Shown: positions 19,513-27,988 of the stretch, piece after piece | Layout of the letters: each line of letters opens with the position of its first letter | Position numbering within the stretch: position 1 is the stretch's first letter | Assembly (NCBI RefSeq): GCF_011682235.2 | Contig: NZ_CP076718.1 | Coordinates: 3,210,400-3,274,399 of the forward strand | Direction of reading: 5' to 3' | Length of the DNA: 64,000 bases | Origin: Rhodocaloribacter litoris | GTDB lineage: Bacteria > Bacteroidota > Rhodothermia > Rhodothermales > ISCAR-4553 | The notes under the pieces: model-generated | What the model was told of the DNA's origin: nothing | Database searches by the model: none | Seen by the model: the letters and a program-made list of their open reading frames with translations, nothing else | Made by a program: the position numbers and the translations under genes

Positions 19513-19995
19513 ATGCACGTCAAGATTTTCACCACCGGTGGTACCATCGACAAGGTGTATTTCGACGCGAAGAGCGACTACGTCGTCGGGGAGCCGCAGA
19601 TCATCGAGATTCTGCGCCAGGCCAACGTGACGGTGCACTACGAAGTGGAGACGCTCTTTCGCAAGGACAGCCTGGATTTGACCGACGCCGACCGGGCGGT
19701 GATCGTGGAGCGGGTGCGCCACGAGCCGGCCCGGCACGTGCTCATCACGCACGGCACCGACACGATGATCGAGACGGCTCGTGCGCTCCGGTCGGTTCCG
19801 GGCAAGACGATCGTGCTGGTGGGTTCGCTCAGCCCGGCCCGCTTCAAGCACACCGACGCCGAGTTCAACATCGGTTTCGCGATGGCGACGGTGCAGGCCA
19901 TGCCCGAGGGGGTCTACATTGCGATGAACGGCCGCATCTTCGACCCGGAGCGGGTGCGGAAGAACCGGGCGATGAACCGGTTCGAGCCGGCGTGA
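19513..19995 (+). CDS. single-domain asparaginase-like protein
   Basis: The 160 residues match only the N-terminal domain of type I/II L-asparaginases: FTTGGTIDKVYFD carries the nucleophile Thr loop, ITHGTDTMIETARAL carries the second Thr/Asp motif, and IVLVGSLSPARFKHTDAEFN follows. The C-terminal domain of ordinary asparaginases (about 320 residues) is missing, but the frame has a clean start and stop and the protein ends soon after MNGRIFDPERVRKNRAM. Short stand-alone versions appear to exist as a family, so this is probably not a truncation. Whether it hydrolyses asparagine is not shown. GTATTTTG lies 33 bp before the start. Confidence 0.8.
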   Translation: MHVKIFTTGGTIDKVYFDAKSDYVVGEPQIIEILRQANVTVHYEVETLFRKDSLDLTDADRAVIVERVRHEPARHVLITHGTDTMIETARALRSVPGKTIVLVGSLSPARFKHTDAEFNIGFAMATVQAMPEGVYIAMNGRIFDPERVRKNRAMNRFEPA

Positions 19996-20084
19996 GCCGA
20001 CCCCGGGCAGGGAGGACCGGGAACGATTCGGGCGGCCTCCGGTATGCGCCTGCGTCTGCACGGCGTGTGGAGAAGGAGGAGGCC

Positions 20085-20663
20085 ATGCAACATCTCCAGC
20101 ACCTCGCGGCCGGAGACGGCCGCAACGACATCCCGACGGCACCGTTTCTGCGGCTCGAACCGGTGCATCTCGGACATGCGCCCGCCATTCAACGCCTGGC
20201 CGCCGACCCCGCCGTCACGGCGACGACCAACCTGCCGGAACCCTACCCGCCCGACGGGGCGCTGCACTGGATTCGCTACCTGTTGCCCAAGCGGCAGGCC
20301 GGGGTCGAATACGCGTTCGTCCTGCTCGATGCCCGGGACGAGGTCGTCGGCGTCAACGGGTTCGTGGAGGTCCGGCGGGAGGAAGGATGGGCCGAGCTGG
20401 GCTACTGGATCGGGCGTCCCTACTGGGGGCGCGGCTATGCCACCGCCGGCGGCCGTCTCCTCCTGAACTTCGGATTTGGAGAGCTGGGACTGCATAGCGT
20501 CGTCGCGCGGCCGCTCGTGCGCAACCGTGCCTCCTGCCGTGTGCTCGAAAAGCTCGGGTTTCGCTTCGTGGAAACCCAGCGCAACGTCTTCCCGAAGTTC
20601 CACCCGGACGACCTGCTGGCCGTCTACGAGATGACGGCTGGGGAATGGGCCGCGTTGCCGTGA
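20085..20663 (+). CDS. GNAT-family N-acetyltransferase (RimJ/RimL-like)
   Basis: This 192-residue protein has the RimJ/RimL-type acetyltransferase fold: LRLEPVHLGHAPAIQRLAAD at the N-terminus, AELGYWIGRPYWGRGYATAG carrying the acetyl-CoA pyrophosphate loop, and LVRNRASCRVLEKLGFRFVE carrying the conserved Asn and the final helix. Family members acetylate N-termini of ribosomal proteins or small molecules. The ATG at 20085 follows AAGGAGGA; the long frame starting upstream overlaps the asparaginase-like gene in another frame and was rejected. Substrate unknown. Confidence 0.88.
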   Translation: MQHLQHLAAGDGRNDIPTAPFLRLEPVHLGHAPAIQRLAADPAVTATTNLPEPYPPDGALHWIRYLLPKRQAGVEYAFVLLDARDEVVGVNGFVEVRREEGWAELGYWIGRPYWGRGYATAGGRLLLNFGFGELGLHSVVARPLVRNRASCRVLEKLGFRFVETQRNVFPKFHPDDLLAVYEMTAGEWAALP

Positions 20664-20673
20664 GCCGGACGGT

Positions 20674-21399
20674 ATGGACGCCGCTTGCTACCGTGAGATG
20701 GCCGCCCTGGAGGATCACCACTGGTGGTTCGTGGCCCGGCGGCGCATCCTGGCGACGGTGCTCGACGGGCTGGACCTGCCGGCGCACGCCACGGTGCTGG
20801 AGGTCGGCTGCGGCACGGGGGGCAACCTGCCCCTGCTGGCCCGTTACGGGTCTCTCTACGCCTGCGAGCCTGCACCCGAGGCCCTTGCCCTTGCCGCCGC
20901 CCGCGGGCTGGCCCGCGTGGCTCCGGGCCGCCTGCCGGACGGCCTGCCCTTCGGCGACACGACGTTCGACCTCATCGCCCTGCTCGACGTGCTCGAACAC
21001 GTCCGTGAGGACACGGCCGGCCTGGCGGCGCTGTATGCCCGGCTTCGCCCCGGCGGATGGCTGCTGCTCACCGTCCCGGCCTACGGGTTCCTCTGGAGTG
21101 CGCACGACGAGGTCAACCACCACGTGCGCCGGTATACCCGCCGCGAGCTCGTGCGGAAACTCCGGCAGGCGGGCTTTCGGGTGTGCCATGCCACGTACTT
21201 CAACACGGTGCTTTTTCCGGCCGTGGCCGGCCTGCGACTGGCCGGGCGACTGCTCGGCCGCACCGGCAGCGACCTGACCCTGCCCGGCCCGCGTCTCAAC
21301 GGGATGCTGGTACGAATCTTTGCCGCCGAACGCCACCTGGTGTCCCGCCGGCGGATGCCCTTCGGCGTCTCCATCCTGGCGCTGGGCCGGCGCCCGTAG
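20674..21399 (+). CDS. class I SAM-dependent methyltransferase
   Basis: This 241-residue protein begins MDAACYREMAALEDHHWWF, a start seen in methyltransferases linked to lipid or polyprenol metabolism. It carries motif I EVGCGTGGNLPLLARYG, the acidic loop YACEPAPEALALAA, DLIALLDVLEHVREDTA and LRPGGWLLLTVPAYGFLWS. The C-terminal half is basic with a hydrophobic patch (VLFPAVAGLRLAGRLL) that may touch the membrane. It starts 10 bp after the acetyltransferase gene, so the two are probably co-transcribed. The fold is sure; the substrate is not. Confidence 0.88.
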   Translation: MDAACYREMAALEDHHWWFVARRRILATVLDGLDLPAHATVLEVGCGTGGNLPLLARYGSLYACEPAPEALALAAARGLARVAPGRLPDGLPFGDTTFDLIALLDVLEHVREDTAGLAALYARLRPGGWLLLTVPAYGFLWSAHDEVNHHVRRYTRRELVRKLRQAGFRVCHATYFNTVLFPAVAGLRLAGRLLGRTGSDLTLPGPRLNGMLVRIFAAERHLVSRRRMPFGVSILALGRRP

Positions 21400-21649
21400 C
21401 GTGACCGGACCCGGCGGCACCGACCACGTAGCGCGCCGGGTTGCGGATCCCCCGTTCCGGGCGGTCGCCCTCCGAACAGGGAAACGGGCAACCGGGAACC
21501 CGGAATCTGCACCGGCAATCCCAGACCTCCTCCGAACGTTCAACGGGCCGGGGCAACCTGAGGCCGGGTGGGCACGTATGGGCCGCGCCGGCTGCCGGTG
21601 CCGCATGCCGGCCGCGAGACAACGCGCAAGACAGGACGACGCAAGATTC

Positions 21650-22213
21650 ATGGCGGGGCAAGACGGCTTCGGGGAGCTGCTCGTGGCACAGGCCCGGGCG
21701 GGAGACGAACGCGCGCGATCGGTGCTGCTCGAGCGCCTGGAGCCTATCCTCCGGGCCTTCTTCATCAAGCGCATCGGCGTGCGACCCGAAGTGGACGACC
21801 TCGTGCAGAACACCCTCGTGCGGGTGCACACCGGCCTGGCCGACCTCAAGGATCCGGCCCGGCTGAAAGCCTTCGCCATGAAGGCCGCCCTGTTCGAACT
21901 GCAGGACCTGTACCGGGGACGCTATGGCACCAGGGAATATCTCTTCGCGCCGGATGCCGCACCGGAACCGGACCCGCAACACGGCCCGGACGGCGCCGGC
22001 GTGGATCTCGAGCGGGCGCTGGCGGTGCTGACACCCCGTGCGCGCCGCATCATCGAACTGCGCGAATATGGATACCGGTACGAGGAAATCGCGCAAATGA
22101 TCGGTTCCACGGAGGCGGCCATCAAGATGCAGGTCAAGCGGGCGTTCGAGAAGATGCGGAACGTTCTCGCGACGGTGCTCGTGGCCGGGCTTCTTGCCCT
22201 GCTCGGGGGCTAG
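21650..22213 (+). CDS. ECF-type RNA polymerase sigma factor with hydrophobic C-terminal tail
   Basis: This 187-residue sigma factor has region 2 (LLVAQARAGDERARSVLLER to VDDLVQNTLVRVHTGLADLK) and region 4 (LTPRARRIIELREYGYRYEE, IAQMIGSTEAAIKMQVKRAF). After the region 4 helix the chain ends in ATVLVAGLLALLGG, a run of about 14 hydrophobic residues that could sit in the membrane, unlike ordinary FecI proteins. The ATG at 21650 (MAGQDGFGELL) puts region 2 at the right distance; the longer frame adds 110 residues of low-complexity sequence. A FecR-like anti-sigma gene follows after 150 bp and an STN-type receptor gene after that, the FecI-FecR-FecA layout. Confidence 0.87.
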   Translation: MAGQDGFGELLVAQARAGDERARSVLLERLEPILRAFFIKRIGVRPEVDDLVQNTLVRVHTGLADLKDPARLKAFAMKAALFELQDLYRGRYGTREYLFAPDAAPEPDPQHGPDGAGVDLERALAVLTPRARRIIELREYGYRYEEIAQMIGSTEAAIKMQVKRAFEKMRNVLATVLVAGLLALLGG

Positions 22214-22363
22214 CGGCAGGGACCGCTCTCGTGCGGGTGCGGGGGGGAATCCGTTGCCGGGGAGGTGTCCTGCGCCGTTACTTTTACGGGTGTGCGGGCG
22301 GCTACTCCGAAGGGCCACTTCAGGCCGGTTGGCTTTGCCTTGCTTTTGATGAGGATGCGTTCG

Positions 22364-23524
22364 ATGAAGCAGGAGTTCGATCCAACGCTTTTTGACGAAG
22401 CCCTGACGCCGGAAGCGCGGCGGGCGTTGCAGGCGGTGCTGGACGAGGATCCGGCGCTGGCGGCAGCCTTCGAGCGCTGGCGGCGCGTGCGGATCGCCCT
22501 GCGTGCGCACCTGGAGGCCCGGGTCCCCGACCGTCATCTGCTCGTCCTCTACGCGCTGGCTCGTGGCGGGCGCGCCGACGTGCTGGAGCCCGGGGAGCGT
22601 GCGGCCCTCGAGGCGGCCCGGGAAGACCTCGACCGGGCGCTGGCAGCCCATCCGGCCCTGCACGACGTCATCCGCCGCATCCAGGCCGACGCAGACGCTT
22701 TTGAGGCGGTATGGGAGGCCCGGTCCGCTCCGGCCCGGCCGCGCAGGGCTGCGCGCGGTCCTGCGGAGCGCCCGGCCCGGCCGCCCCGTCGCCGCACCGT
22801 GCAGCGCTGGTCCTGGCGGGTTGGCGCCGTGGCAGCCGTCACCCTCTTTGCGGTGGTGCTCACGCTGCTGGTGCAACGCGAGCGTGGGATGGTCACCCTC
22901 CGCACCGGCCCCGGTGAGGTGCGTCTGGTCGAACTGGCCGGCGGCTCGACGGTCCGGCTGATGGGGGGCTCGGAGTTGACCTATGCCGACCCGACCCGCG
23001 GGGGGCCGCCGCATCGCCGGGCCCGGCTGCGGGGCCGCGCCTTCTTCGACATCGCACCGGATGGAGAGGGCTTCACGGTCGAGACGCCGGTGGCGCTGGC
23101 CACGGTGCTGGGGACGCGCTTCGGCGTGCAGGCCGGCGAGGCCGAAACCGAGGTGGTCCTCGTGACCGGACGCCTGGCCCTGGCGCCCCGGTCGGTGCAG
23201 GAACGCCTGGTGGTGCTCGAGCCGGGCCAGATGAGCCGGGTGGCCGCCGGCGCCCTTCCCTCCACCCCCGTTCCCGTCGACCTGACCGCGGCGCTCGACT
23301 GGACGGGGCTCTTCCTCTTTCGCGCCACGCCCCTTCCCGAGGTCCTCGAGCGGCTGAGTGATCACTACGGCGTCCCGGTGACGCATGCACCGGCACTGGC
23401 CGGAGAAGCCATCAGCGGCACGTTCGAACAGGACCAGGCCCTTCCCGAAATCCTGGAGACCCTTGCGGCCGCCCTCGGCGCCGAGGTGCGCCCCGCCGGC
23501 AACGGGTGGCGGCTGGAACGCTGA
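22364..23524 (+). CDS. FecR-family anti-sigma factor with C-terminal DUF4974-like domain
   Basis: This 386-residue membrane protein would hold the neighbouring sigma factor and receive the signal from the TonB receptor. Residues 1-150 are cytoplasmic and rich in Arg/Ala/Glu. A membrane helix follows at about 153-170 (VGAVAAVTLFAVVLTLLV). The periplasmic FecR domain shows MVTLRTGPGEVRLVELAGGS, RGRAFFDIAPDGEGFTVETP and VLGTRFGVQAGEAETEVVLV. The C-terminus (PLPEVLERLSDHYGVPVTH to the end) resembles an STN/DUF4974 domain, which can pair with the receptor STN domain. The start at 22364 (MKQEFDPTLF) follows GAGG; an ATG 15 bp earlier is possible. The cytoplasmic part is longer than the usual 80-90 residues. 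Confidence 0.88.
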   Translation: MKQEFDPTLFDEALTPEARRALQAVLDEDPALAAAFERWRRVRIALRAHLEARVPDRHLLVLYALARGGRADVLEPGERAALEAAREDLDRALAAHPALHDVIRRIQADADAFEAVWEARSAPARPRRAARGPAERPARPPRRRTVQRWSWRVGAVAAVTLFAVVLTLLVQRERGMVTLRTGPGEVRLVELAGGSTVRLMGGSELTYADPTRGGPPHRRARLRGRAFFDIAPDGEGFTVETPVALATVLGTRFGVQAGEAETEVVLVTGRLALAPRSVQERLVVLEPGQMSRVAAGALPSTPVPVDLTAALDWTGLFLFRATPLPEVLERLSDHYGVPVTHAPALAGEAISGTFEQDQALPEILETLAAALGAEVRPAGNGWRLER

Positions 23525-23697
23525 ACCCGGAAACCCCGTGCCCGGGTGCGGGTAGGTAACCTCCGTTCGTGCCCGATGCCCGCTGGGCGGTCGGGAGCGG
23601 ATGCGACGGGGGGAAACCGGCTCCGGGATGTGGTGTGCGCTGTGGCCCCTGCCGTCGTTCCCTGGCTTATCCTTCAGCTTTTCGGCCTTTTTCCGGC

Positions 23698-26328
23698 ATG
23701 GGGCGGTGCGTGCTCTTCTTCGGCATCCTGCTCACCGGATGGCTGGGCGGGCCGTGCACCGCGTCGGCCCAGACCATCCGCCTGGACGGGCGCGCGCGGT
23801 CGCTGGCGGCAGCGCTGGAGCTGTTGCGTGAGGAAGCCGGGGTGGATGTGGTTTATGCCGAGCGGATGGTGGCGGACCGGATGACCACCTGCCGGTATGC
23901 CGGGAAAGATCCGGCCGCTGCGCTGGCGTGCCTGTTGCAGGGAACCGGGTTGCGGGCCGAGCGGGTGCGGGCAAGGCAATACGTGCTCATAGAAGAACCG
24001 GCCGCCGCCACGTCCACATTGCGACGGGAGACGCTCTCGGGCTTCGTCGTCGACGCGGAGACGGGCGAGGCGCTGCCGGGGGCACACGTCTACCTGGTCG
24101 AGCAGGGGCTGGGGGCTACCACGAACGGGGCCGGCTATTTCGCCTTGCCTGTGCCGGGCCCGGCCTCGCACCGCGTGCGTGTCAGCTACCTGGGCTATCA
24201 GGCCGTGGATACGGTGCTGGCGCTGCCCGCCCGGGCCGTCACCGTAGCCCTGCAGCCGGCCGCGCTCCCGGGCGAGGAGGTGGTGGTGGAAGGCACGCAC
24301 CACCCGGCCGGAGACGCCGCCGGTACGCCGGGGGTGGTGGCCGTGCCCGTCAGCCGCCTCGAAGAGCTGCCGGCTTCGCTCGGCGGGCAGGACCTCTTTC
24401 AGGCCCTCGAGTGGATGCCCGGCGTCCAGCGAGCCGGCGAGGTGACCGGCGGCCTCATCGTCCGCGGCAGCGGGCCGGACCAGAACCTCTACCTCCTCGA
24501 CGGGGCCCCCGTATACCACCCCTGGCACGCCTTCAGCCTCATCTCGACGTTCCAGACGGACACCTTCAAGGACATCCGGCTCTACCAGGGCGCCTTCCCG
24601 GCCGAGCATGGCGGGCGCCTCTCGGCCGTGCTCGACGCCGAACTCAAGGACGGAAGCCGCACCCAGCCGCACCTGCTGGCCGCCCTGAACGCCCTGAATG
24701 CCCGCTTCGTCGTCGAAAGCCCCATCACGCCGAACAGCTCGTTCATGCTTTCCGGGCGCCGCTCCTACATCGACAAGCTCATCGGGCGTGAGCATCCCGT
24801 CGAAGACGAGGCCGGCCGGCGGGATACCCTCCGCACAGGCTACTATTTCTACGACTGGAGCGCCAAGCTCCTGGTGCGTCCCGGTGCCCGGAGTCGCCTC
24901 ACCCTCAGCTACTACCGGGGCCGGGACGTCGTCGACCTGCGCCTGCCCTTCGACGTCTCGCTCGACTTTTCGTCCTGGCTGCGTCCGGCCGACCTCTTCT
25001 TCGAGATCGATCAGCAGTGGGGCAACACCCTCTATAGCCTCCGGTATCAATCCCTGGCCTCGGATCGTCTCTTTCTGACGGTTACGGGGTATGATGCCGA
25101 ATATGCGGCGAGCGAGGGCACCGTCCTGCAGCCGACGAGCAGCGCTTCCGTCGTATCGCGCTACGGTGTACGCCTGCGCGACCTCGGGCTGAAGGTGGAC
25201 GTGGACTACTACCACACGCTTCGCCATCAGCTACGGGCGGGGGTGCAGGTGGTGCACCGGCGCTTCCGCAGCGACCTCCACGCGGTGCTGCAGCGTTCCC
25301 GGGCCGCCATCGACACGGTGGCACAGGCCGGCCGGCTGAGCGATGTGGAACTGGCGGCCTATGTGCAGGAGGTGTGGCAACCCACGCCGCGCTGGCGAAT
25401 CCAGCCGGGGCTCCGGCTGAGCTATTTCAGCGGGGGAAACTACGTGCGCCTGAGCCCGCGCCTGAGCCTGCAGTATGCGGTGCATCCCGAACGGCTGATC
25501 CTGCGCGCGGCCGCCGGTACGCAGGTGCAGTACCTCCACCGCCTGCGCGATCGCTTCTCGTTCCTTTACGACCTGGTTTCGAGCCGGTGGATCCCTGCCG
25601 GCGAACGGGTGCATCCGTCGCGCGGCGCCCAGGTGAGCGTCGGCGCCGAGAGCCGCCTGCGCCCGTGGCTGGCGCTGACGGTGGAGGGGTACTGGCGGGG
25701 CGCGCGCAACGTCCTGTTGCCCGAAGACGTGTTTCAGGACAAGGACGGGCTGGAAGGGCCGGGCATCGACGTGGGGGCGCTGCTGGGGCAGTACGTGCCG
25801 GGCTATGCCTATGCCTACGGTGCAGAACTGACGGCGCAGCTGGTGCACGGGCCCTGGCACGTGCTGCTGAGCCACACGGCCGCCCGTGCCTTCAACCGGG
25901 CCCGCGATGAGGCCGCGCGTTATCCGTCCGACTACGACGTGCCCGCCTCTCTGCGTACCGTCGTGCAGTGGGAGCGGGGACGATGGCGGGCTTCGGTCGC
26001 CTCGGTCTGGCGGAGCGGCTACCCGTTGACGGTCCCCGTGGCCCGTTACGTGCTCCGTGGCCCGCTCGACGACGAGCCCACCCCGTATCTCTACCGTCCC
26101 CGGGTCAACAACGGCCGCCTGCCGCCCTACCTCCGCTTCGACGTGACGCTCGGCTACCGCTTCTCCTGGCTGGGCGCCCGGTGGCACGCCGAGGTGCACG
26201 TGTACAACCTCACGAACCGGCGCAACGTCATCGACCGGACGTATGACCCGGCCCAGGAGGTGGTGCGCGGCCAGGATCGGTACGGCCTGCCCCTCCTTCC
26301 CCTGTTCGAATTCCGGATGGAACTGTGA
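23698..26328 (+). CDS. TonB-dependent outer-membrane receptor with STN signalling domain
   Basis: This 876-residue receptor has a signal peptide (VLFFGILLTGWLGGPCTASA) and an STN domain (about residues 25-95: IRLDGRARSLAAALELLREE to GLRAERVRARQYVLIEEP). A carboxypeptidase-like beta-sandwich follows (GFVVDAETGEALPGAHVYLV), then a plug (LFQALEWMPGVQRAGEVTGG, IVRGSGPDQNLYLLDGAPVY) and a 22-strand-type barrel ending in an aromatic-rich stretch (PLFEFRMEL). The STN domain marks it as a transducer that signals uptake to FecR and the sigma factor encoded just upstream. Its stop overlaps the GTG of the DUF4249 gene. The ligand is unknown. The start at 23698 was chosen because it opens the signal peptide. 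Confidence 0.93.
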   Translation: MGRCVLFFGILLTGWLGGPCTASAQTIRLDGRARSLAAALELLREEAGVDVVYAERMVADRMTTCRYAGKDPAAALACLLQGTGLRAERVRARQYVLIEEPAAATSTLRRETLSGFVVDAETGEALPGAHVYLVEQGLGATTNGAGYFALPVPGPASHRVRVSYLGYQAVDTVLALPARAVTVALQPAALPGEEVVVEGTHHPAGDAAGTPGVVAVPVSRLEELPASLGGQDLFQALEWMPGVQRAGEVTGGLIVRGSGPDQNLYLLDGAPVYHPWHAFSLISTFQTDTFKDIRLYQGAFPAEHGGRLSAVLDAELKDGSRTQPHLLAALNALNARFVVESPITPNSSFMLSGRRSYIDKLIGREHPVEDEAGRRDTLRTGYYFYDWSAKLLVRPGARSRLTLSYYRGRDVVDLRLPFDVSLDFSSWLRPADLFFEIDQQWGNTLYSLRYQSLASDRLFLTVTGYDAEYAASEGTVLQPTSSASVVSRYGVRLRDLGLKVDVDYYHTLRHQLRAGVQVVHRRFRSDLHAVLQRSRAAIDTVAQAGRLSDVELAAYVQEVWQPTPRWRIQPGLRLSYFSGGNYVRLSPRLSLQYAVHPERLILRAAAGTQVQYLHRLRDRFSFLYDLVSSRWIPAGERVHPSRGAQVSVGAESRLRPWLALTVEGYWRGARNVLLPEDVFQDKDGLEGPGIDVGALLGQYVPGYAYAYGAELTAQLVHGPWHVLLSHTAARAFNRARDEAARYPSDYDVPASLRTVVQWERGRWRASVASVWRSGYPLTVPVARYVLRGPLDDEPTPYLYRPRVNNGRLPPYLRFDVTLGYRFSWLGARWHAEVHVYNLTNRRNVIDRTYDPAQEVVRGQDRYGLPLLPLFEFRMEL

Positions 26329-27326
26329 CGCGCCGCCCGGTCATAGGACCCCTCGGGTGCGGGCTGCTGCTGGGCCTGCTCATCCTGGCGCTCGGCCGGT
26401 GCGATACCGTCGAGCCCGTGGAGGACGAGCGCGTGGTGATCGAGGCCTTCTTCGATGCAGGCCGGCCGCTGCCGCCGCTGACGCTCCGGCGCACCGGACC
26501 GCTCTCGGCCCCCTACCTGCCGGGCGAGGCCACCGCCATCACCGATGCCGGGGTGGTCCTCGAACTCGACGGGCAAACCATCCCGTACCGCCCCGACCCC
26601 GAGCATCCAGGGCGATACGTGCCGGCCGGAGGACCGGCCGTGGTGCCGCCACGGGCTGGCTTCGCCCTCACGGTGCAGTGGGCGCACCAGGTCGCCCGGG
26701 CCACGGGGACCATCCCGCCACCCGTCGCCCTGGACACCGTCGAGGTGTACGTGCCGGAGCGGCCCGTGCAGGCCGTCCTGCTCGATTCGCTTTTTCTGGG
26801 TGTCGACTCACTCAACGTCGGGGCGCGCGAAGGTTTTATCTATCCGGTCGAAGTCACCCTCCGCTGGCACGTCGACTTTGACGAGATCGGGCCGGACAGC
26901 CTCTACTGGGTGGAAACCCGTCTCCAGCCCCGTACCGCCTTTTCGTCGACCCTCATCGACTTCTTCCTGCTTCCGGAAGAGATTCTCAGGGAACGCACAT
27001 TGCCGCGCGACGGGCAGGGACGTCGCGTCTGGACGGGCGTCTACGCCGTCCCCGTCGAGGCGGAGGACGTGCCGCTGCCGCTGCATGACCTGCGGGTGGC
27101 TCTGCTGCGCAGCGGTCAGGACTACGCCCGCTTCGCCACCACCCGCGACGCCCCCGAACGCCGGGAACCCCGCTCCAACGTTACCGGGGGGCTCGGCATC
27201 GCAGCGGGCATCTCGGTCGATTCACTCCGTCTCCGCCTCGGGCCGGGCAGCGGCCTGCACGGGAACCCGCTCGCCGGGTCGTCGTCCTCCCTCCGGCCAC
27301 ACCGTGCACCGAGGAAGGCGCCATGA
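26325..27326 (+). CDS. DUF4249 family lipoprotein, receptor partner
   Basis: This 333-residue protein starts at GTG 26325, overlapping the receptor stop by 4 bp. A lipoprotein signal (GLLLGLLILALGRC) ends in a lipobox Cys near residue 26. The body matches DUF4249: VVIEAFFDAGRPLPPLTLRR, ITDAGVVLELDGQTIPYRPD, YRCVP-like spacing before FALTVQWAHQVARATGTIPP. In Bacteroidota such lipoproteins are encoded next to TonB receptors and are presumed surface partners that bind the cargo. The C-terminal 25 residues are low-complexity Ser/Arg/Pro and overlap the recX start. The role is inferred from the pairing. Confidence 0.8.
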   Translation: MTRRPVIGPLGCGLLLGLLILALGRCDTVEPVEDERVVIEAFFDAGRPLPPLTLRRTGPLSAPYLPGEATAITDAGVVLELDGQTIPYRPDPEHPGRYVPAGGPAVVPPRAGFALTVQWAHQVARATGTIPPPVALDTVEVYVPERPVQAVLLDSLFLGVDSLNVGAREGFIYPVEVTLRWHVDFDEIGPDSLYWVETRLQPRTAFSSTLIDFFLLPEEILRERTLPRDGQGRRVWTGVYAVPVEAEDVPLPLHDLRVALLRSGQDYARFATTRDAPERREPRSNVTGGLGIAAGISVDSLRLRLGPGSGLHGNPLAGSSSSLRPHRAPRKAP

Positions 27327-27988
27327 CCGAGATCGACCCGCCGGTACGAACCATCACCCGCCTCGCGACGCAGCAGAAAGACCCCGACCGCGTCTCCGTT
27401 TTTCTCGACGGGGCCTTTGCGTTCGGCCTGCACGCGGAAGTGGTGGCGTCGTTCGGGCTGGCGAAGGGGCAAACGCTCACCGAAGACGACTGTGCCCGGC
27501 TGGTGGAGGCGGACGCCGTGCTGCGGGCCAGGGCCGTCGCCTTCGACTACCTGGCCCACCGGGCGCGCACCGAGGCCGAAGTCCGGCGCCGGCTGGTCCG
27601 CAAGGGCTTCGCGCCGGGTGTGGCGGAGGAGGTCATTGCCCGGTTGCGGGCCCTCGGGTATCTCGACGATGCCGCCTATGCGCGGGCCTACGCCCGGAGC
27701 CGGTTCGCCGCCCGCGGCTATGGCCCGCAGCGCCTCCGCGCCGAACTGCTCCGCCGGGGGGTGGAGCCGGCCCTCGTCGAGGAGGCCCTGGCGGACTTCG
27801 CCGACGAGGCGGCCTTCCTGGAGGAGGCACGCCGCCACGCGCGCCGGCGATGGCCGCGCCTGGCCGGGGAACCCGATGCCCGCAAACGCCGGAGAAAACT
27901 GGCGGACTACCTCACCCGGCGGGGCTTCTCGTTCGACGTCGTCCGCCAGGTGGTGGAGGAACTGGAGCGCGAGGCAGGCGCAACATGA
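27323..27988 (+). CDS. recX: regulatory protein RecX
   Basis: RecX binds RecA filaments and restrains recombination. The 221-residue protein has three-helix repeats typical of the family: AVAFDYLAHRARTEAEVRRR, LVRKGFAPGVAEEVIARLRA, LGYLDDAAYARAYARSRFAA, RGYGPQRLRAELLRRGVEPA, and a last repeat KLADYLTRRGFSFDVVRQVV. An N-terminal beta-rich extension (VSVFLDGAFAFGLHAEVVAS) is common in this phylum. The ATG overlaps the DUF4249 stop by 4 bp and its own stop overlaps the next ATG by 4 bp, so its translation is coupled to the receptor operon rather than to recA, which is not in the window. Confidence 0.93.
   Translation: MTEIDPPVRTITRLATQQKDPDRVSVFLDGAFAFGLHAEVVASFGLAKGQTLTEDDCARLVEADAVLRARAVAFDYLAHRARTEAEVRRRLVRKGFAPGVAEEVIARLRALGYLDDAAYARAYARSRFAARGYGPQRLRAELLRRGVEPALVEEALADFADEAAFLEEARRHARRRWPRLAGEPDARKRRRKLADYLTRRGFSFDVVRQVVEELEREAGAT

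Noticed and set aside
26325-27326. DUF4249 gene as a shadow of another frame
   Set aside because: A longer frame overlaps it, but only this one has a lipobox, DUF4249-like strands and coupling to the receptor stop.
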